A DNA stretch of 64,000 nt from Siphonodentalium dalli (lineage: Eukaryota; Mollusca; Scaphopoda; Gadilida; Siphonodentaliidae), in NCBI GenBank assembly GCA_032622095.1, contig CP136068.1, forward strand, positions 57,806,025-57,870,024, written 5' to 3'. Both the position numbers and the translations under genes were made by a program. Below are positions 59,934-64,000 of this stretch, piece after piece. How positions within the stretch are numbered: position 1 is the first letter of the stretch; each line of letters opens with the position of its first letter. A model generated the notes under the pieces. The model made no database searches. It was given only the letters and a program-made list of their open reading frames with translations, and had not been told where the DNA came from.

Positions 59934-62303
59934 GGGTGTGTCTTTTTACCGGATTCCGGATCCCGGATTTCGACCCGGATTTAGGTGTCTTTTTACCGGA
60001 TTCGTGTATGAATTTCATGCTTGTTTTATCACACATTTAACCCATTAAAAGCCGTTTCTGACACGATTAAACCAATATAGGGCTGTCGTGCTCATTCAAC
60101 CCGATTAATCGTATTTAAAGGTACATATCGTGCCCGGATCAGCATACTTCTTATTTGTTCATATAGACACGACGGTTGGATTGATTTTACGTGATCATGA
60201 TGGCATTTAAGGGAACACACCACGTCCGGATCCGAATTAATTATCTCGTAAGTATTGATCATATTTAAAGGTAGATATCATGCCCGGATCCGGTTTTTTT
60301 CTCTCTATTTTTGCCATATAAATTATCGTCTTTTTGATATATTAAATGTCACGTGGAACAAAGTTATAAGTTTATTTTGAGACGTTATACTAGGCTGTTG
60401 GATTGATTTCATGGAATGATTATCGCATTTAAAGGTACACACCATGTGCGGAACCGAATTAATTTCCACGTATTTACTGATAATATTTAAAAGTACAGAT
60501 TATGCCAGGATCCGGATTTTTTTTCTTATAAAGTAATGCTTATTTAATACAATAAATGTAAACTGAGTCGCGTGGAACCTGGTTCCACGTGACTCCGCTG
60601 GCATTTAATGTATAAAATAGTAGTTAATTTATAAGCGAAAGGAGAACAATCGGGATCCGGGCATAATCTGTACCTTTAAAAATGATTAATAAATACGCGA
60701 TAATTAATTCGGATCCGTGCATGGCATGCACCTTTAAATGCGATCATCGTGATCGTGATCCGTGAAATAAATCCAACAGCCGGGTCTAACATCTCAAAAT
60801 CAACTTCTAACTTCCTCTTAACTCAGCTGACATTTAATATATTAAATAGGCGTTAATTTATATGGAGATTTTTTTTTTTAAACCGGATCCGGGCATGGTC
60901 TGTACCTTTAAACTAGATAATCACTGTATAAACTGTAGCTGGCTGCAACGGGATGAATATGCTAGCAGTGTTTTTATAACGATTCGGGCGGCCAGACTAT
61001 ATAATCACTGTATAAACAGTAGCGGGCTGCAATGGGATGAATATCCTATCCGTGTTTTTATAACGATTCGGGCGTCGTGACATAAAACGCTTAATACAAG
61101 TCGTACATCTATCTCACTTAAACCGGCTTAAATATCGAATTTACAATAGTAATACTACTAGTATCACAAATATAATCGTTTATAATCGAACTAAAACAAT
61201 AAACCATTTAAACTGCACCAGGTTTTTTTTGTGGGCTGGAGAACAAAAAATCTTCACAAAAGCAAGTCAATTTATTTCAATCCGAATGATATTACTGTTA
61301 AACGCAACCTGTGCCATGTTTTCGCGGGTCTGAAATGTCTTTTAATGTGTTAAACATGGGTTATAATAAACATAAAATTGAGATCAGGGTTCGGGTCGAA
61401 ATTAGAAAAAGACACATAAAATCCGGATCCAGATCCGGGCATAAAGTTTGTCTGCAAATGGGCTCATTCTCGCGTGAAATCAATCCAAGCGCCATGTTCA
61501 CCGTTTCCAAATAAACTGAGTTCCGCGTGGCTCAGCTGCCATTTAATGTATTAAATACTTGACTATTTATATGAAATAGAAAAGAACTATTCGTATCCGA
61601 ATCCGGGAATGATATGACCTAAACATCAACATCTATAACCTAGTTCCACGCGACTCAGTTTACATTTATTGTATTAAATAAGCATTACTTTATAAGAAGC
61701 AAAATCCGGATCCGGGCATAATCTGTACCGTTAAATATTATCAGTAAATACGTGGAAATTAATTCGGTTCCGCACATGGTGTGTACCTTTAAATGCGATA
61801 ATCATTCCGTGAAATCAATCCAACAGCCTAGTATAACGTCTCAAAATCACCTTATAACTTTGTTCCACGTGACATTTAATATATCAAAAAGACGATAATT
61901 TATATGGAAAAAAGAGAGAGAGAGAGAAAAACCGGATCCGGACATGATATCTACCTTTAAATATGATCAATAATTACGAGATAATTAATTCGGATCCGGA
62001 CATGGTGTGTTCCCTTAAATGCCATCATGATCACGTAAAATCAATCCAACCGTCGTGTCTATATGAAAAAATAAGAAGTATGCTGACCCGGGCACGATAT
62101 GTACCTTTAAATACGCTTAATCGGGTTGAATGAGCACGACAGCCCTATATTGGTTTAATCGTGTCAGAAACGGCTTTTAATGGGTTAAATGTGTGATAAA
62201 ACAAGCATGAAATTCATACCAGAATCCGGGTCGAAATCCCGTAAAAAGACACCTAAATCCGGGTCGAAATCCGGGATCCGGAATCCGGTAAAAAGACACA
62301 CCC
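59934..62303. mobile_element. MULE-like palindromic element, 2,370 bp, nested in the 10.5-kb element
   Basis: The tips GGGTGTGTCTTTTTACCGG and CCGGTAAAAAGACACACCC are perfect inverses. The 9-bp duplication GTGAATTAG lies at 59925-59933 and 62304-62312. Arms of about 650 bp are packed with CCGGATCCGG-type palindromes and TACCTTTAAAT phrases, with nested inverted pairs such as GGTTCCACGTGACTC. A 76-bp unit (ATAATCACTGTATAAAC, GGCTGCAAYGGGATGAATAT) is doubled at 60915-61075. No transposase is encoded. Confidence 0.85.
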
Positions 62304-63078
62304 GTGAATTAGTTATTAATTTTGCATTCTTAGTCATTGGTTTGACCGGAAACAGTTGATTCCGCTATTAGATATTGATTCGAATACGAAACCTATTGCA
62401 TTGAAATAGAACGTCATTAATTGTGCATTGGTGATAACTTATATCTATTAAATATAAGCTCTATTAGTTTGATAACGATAATCATTGATCGTGGGAAATA
62501 GTCTATTGGTTTGAAATATGTCTATTGATTATTAGTTTTACAATAAGGTCTATTAATTTTACAATAAGTTATTAGTTTTACAATAAGTTAATTACGGTTT
62601 TAGATATTAGTTTTACAATAAGTTATTAGTTTTACAATAAGGTCTATTAATTTTACAATAAGTTATTAGATTTACAATAAGTTAATTACGGTTTTAGTTA
62701 TTAGTTTTACAATAAGGTCTATTAGTTTGATAACGATAATCACTGATCGTGGGAAATCGTCTATTGGTTTTAAATATGTCTATTGATTAAGAAAATATGG
62801 CTATTGAAACGGAATGTACGTTTATTGCCTGATTGAATATGAGCGAATCTGTGTTAATTGTTTGTTATTAGATATTAGTTGAACAATGAATGCTATTAAA
62901 TTAAAAAGAAGATTAATTTTGCATTGGTCAACGTTGATTATGAATCTATATCTATTAACACGGAATTGTCTCTTATTGAATCAAAGAACGACTATTGGTT
63001 TGAAATAGATTGTAGTTGTTTTCACAAACCACCATTAACTTTTATTTCATGTAATTTCCGACCGAATGGCCGCCCATA

Positions 63079-64000
63079 TTTTCCTTTATATAATATATTT
63101 TAAATTCCGAAACAAGAATGTATGCAGATGATACATGTCTCACGACGAAACACTGTGACACTATAAGCTGCTAGAAAGAAGTATAAACCAAGACCTTAAT
63201 AAAATATCAGATTGGGCCACCAAATGGCTTGTAAACTTCAATCCAATCAAAACTAAGGCAATAGTGTTCTCTTTTACCCCATGTGATGTTTCTCTAGATT
63301 TAACCTTCCAAAAATAAAAGAATTGTCATAATTGAGTCGCATAAGCTCCTTGGTCTCGAAATACAAAGCAATTTAAATTGGAATATTCAAATTGAATCTA
63401 TCGTCAAATAAGTTGCCCCGCGGCTATCGATACTCAGAAGATAAAAGTCCAAATTAGATCGAAGAACACTTGATAAGATATATAAGGCATGTATCTTGCC
63501 TATATATCCTAGATTATGCGGACGTAATATGGGAAAACGCGCGGCATATTTACTAAAGAAACTTGACCGGATTCACGTTGATGCCGCTAGAATATAGTAA
63601 CATGGCTCACGCGCTCAGTTCCCAATAATTCGGTCTGATGCGAAGCAGGCTGGCCTTCTCTGAACATACGCAGAGAGAAGCACCAACTACAAACTATGTT
63701 CAAAATTATAACTAACGACACACCATATTATTTATCTTGCTTACTCCCACCTCGTTCGGTACAAGTCTCCAGCTATAACATGCGAAACACAGGAAGATTC
63801 CATTCATATTATAGTAGAACGGAAGTTACGGAACATTTTAAAGCAAAAACATTCTTCCCTTTCGTTTTCGTTTCGTTGTAACTTCGTGAAACAAACTACC
63901 CAAGTATATAACGGATGATGAAAATCTGCTAGATTTCAAGGATAACCTGAATATGATAGAACTCATCAGAAAGCCGCCTAAATATTTTGATTCAGGAAAT
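63079..64000 (+). pseudogene. LINE-C ORF2, reverse transcriptase C-terminal half and thumb
   Basis: MYADDTCLTTKHCDT carries the catalytic Asp pair and lies about 40 bp past the insertion. Then come INQDLNKISDWATKWLVNFN, KTKAIVFSFTP, HKLLGLEIQSNLNWNIQIES, ACILP, and DRIHVDAARI, after a shift KHQLQTMFKIITNDTPYYL, SYNMRNTGRFHSYYSRTEV and NKLPKYITDDENLLDFKDN. Numerous stops and frameshifts. The frame is open at the window end. Confidence 0.75.

Larger units (their letters stand above)
52573..63078. mobile_element. 10.5-kb non-coding element with long terminal inverted repeats
   Basis: The left tip TATGGGCGGCCATTCGG is matched by CCGAATGGCCGCCCATA at the right. Arms of about 0.8 kb (52573-53400 and 62320-63078) are inverted copies and include minisatellite tracts. 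TTTTCC flanks both sides (52567-52572 and 63079-63084); with one copy kept, LINE-C reads SILGLFLYIIYF. No open frame inside resembles a transposase, polymerase or integrase. A 6-bp duplication with long repeat-bearing arms recalls Polinton/Maverick ends, but the tips and content do not confirm this. Superfamily unassigned. Confidence 0.8.
49379..64000 (+). mobile_element. LINE-C, L2/CR1-like retrotransposon with two large insertions, open at window end
   Basis: An ORF2 of endonuclease, reverse transcriptase and thumb runs on the plus strand. It is split by a MULE-like element (49622-51030) and a 10.5-kb inverted-repeat element (52573-63078). The coding parts between are heavily frameshifted. 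Phrases such as SDWKKANVIPIFKKDD, QHLMTFF and the tail TDDENLLDFKDNL are of the L2/CR1 kind. It continues past the window, so its 3' end is unseen. Confidence 0.75.

Overview
This is AT-rich eukaryotic DNA, most likely from a marine mollusc. That call is an inference. It rests on several dispersed repeat families that start with a short hairpin followed by CCGTCCGTC-like tracts, a type I associate with molluscan genomes, on three animal LINE retrotransposons, and on one exon of a Bsx-type homeobox gene. I see no prokaryotic operons, no CRISPR array and no rRNA or tRNA gene that I can support. Nearly everything is accessory DNA: nested transposons, fold-back elements, satellites and MITEs.

Layout. 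1-5026: no recognisable gene. 5027-15945: several copies of three hairpin-headed families (called families 1, 2 and 3 here) and a ~185-bp satellite. 15951-33617: a nested block. A family-2 element is split by a LINE on the minus strand (LINE-A, about 16994-33450). LINE-A's ORF2 is in turn split by a family-1 array (17828-25318), a family-2 element (26887-27771) and a 4.25-kb palindromic element with a minisatellite core (28513-32764). The family-1 array itself holds a TA-flanked MITE (17913-18164) and a hAT element with a BED zinc-finger exon (21393-23062). Most of these insertions can be placed to the base because removing them restores the LINE reading frame or leaves a clean target duplication.

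35330-39260: a second LINE (LINE-B) on the plus strand, nearly full length, broken mainly by small frameshifts. 41213-41646: a pure CT/TCTCGA microsatellite. 43160-44093: a long inverted repeat. 44192-44479: the last coding exon of a Bsx-like homeobox gene on the minus strand, the best host gene in the window. Its intron side (44483 onward) is full of hairpins, tandem duplications and a trio of mariner-type MITEs. 49379 to the window end: a third LINE (LINE-C, L2/CR1-like, plus strand), split by a MULE-like element (49622-51030) and by a 10.5-kb element with terminal inverted repeats of about 0.8 kb (52573-63078). The 10.5-kb element carries another MULE-like palindromic element (59934-62303).

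The most interesting system is the set of family-1 and family-2 elements. Each has a 5' TAGCTCA hairpin, an inverted copy of that tip just inside the 3' end, and a terminal 3' hairpin built on GTCATTGAC. This is the layout described for Helentron-type (HINE) non-autonomous rolling-circle transposons. One copy sits head-to-tail as an array in a T-run without a clear target duplication. The giant inverted-repeat elements without coding capacity are the second point of interest.
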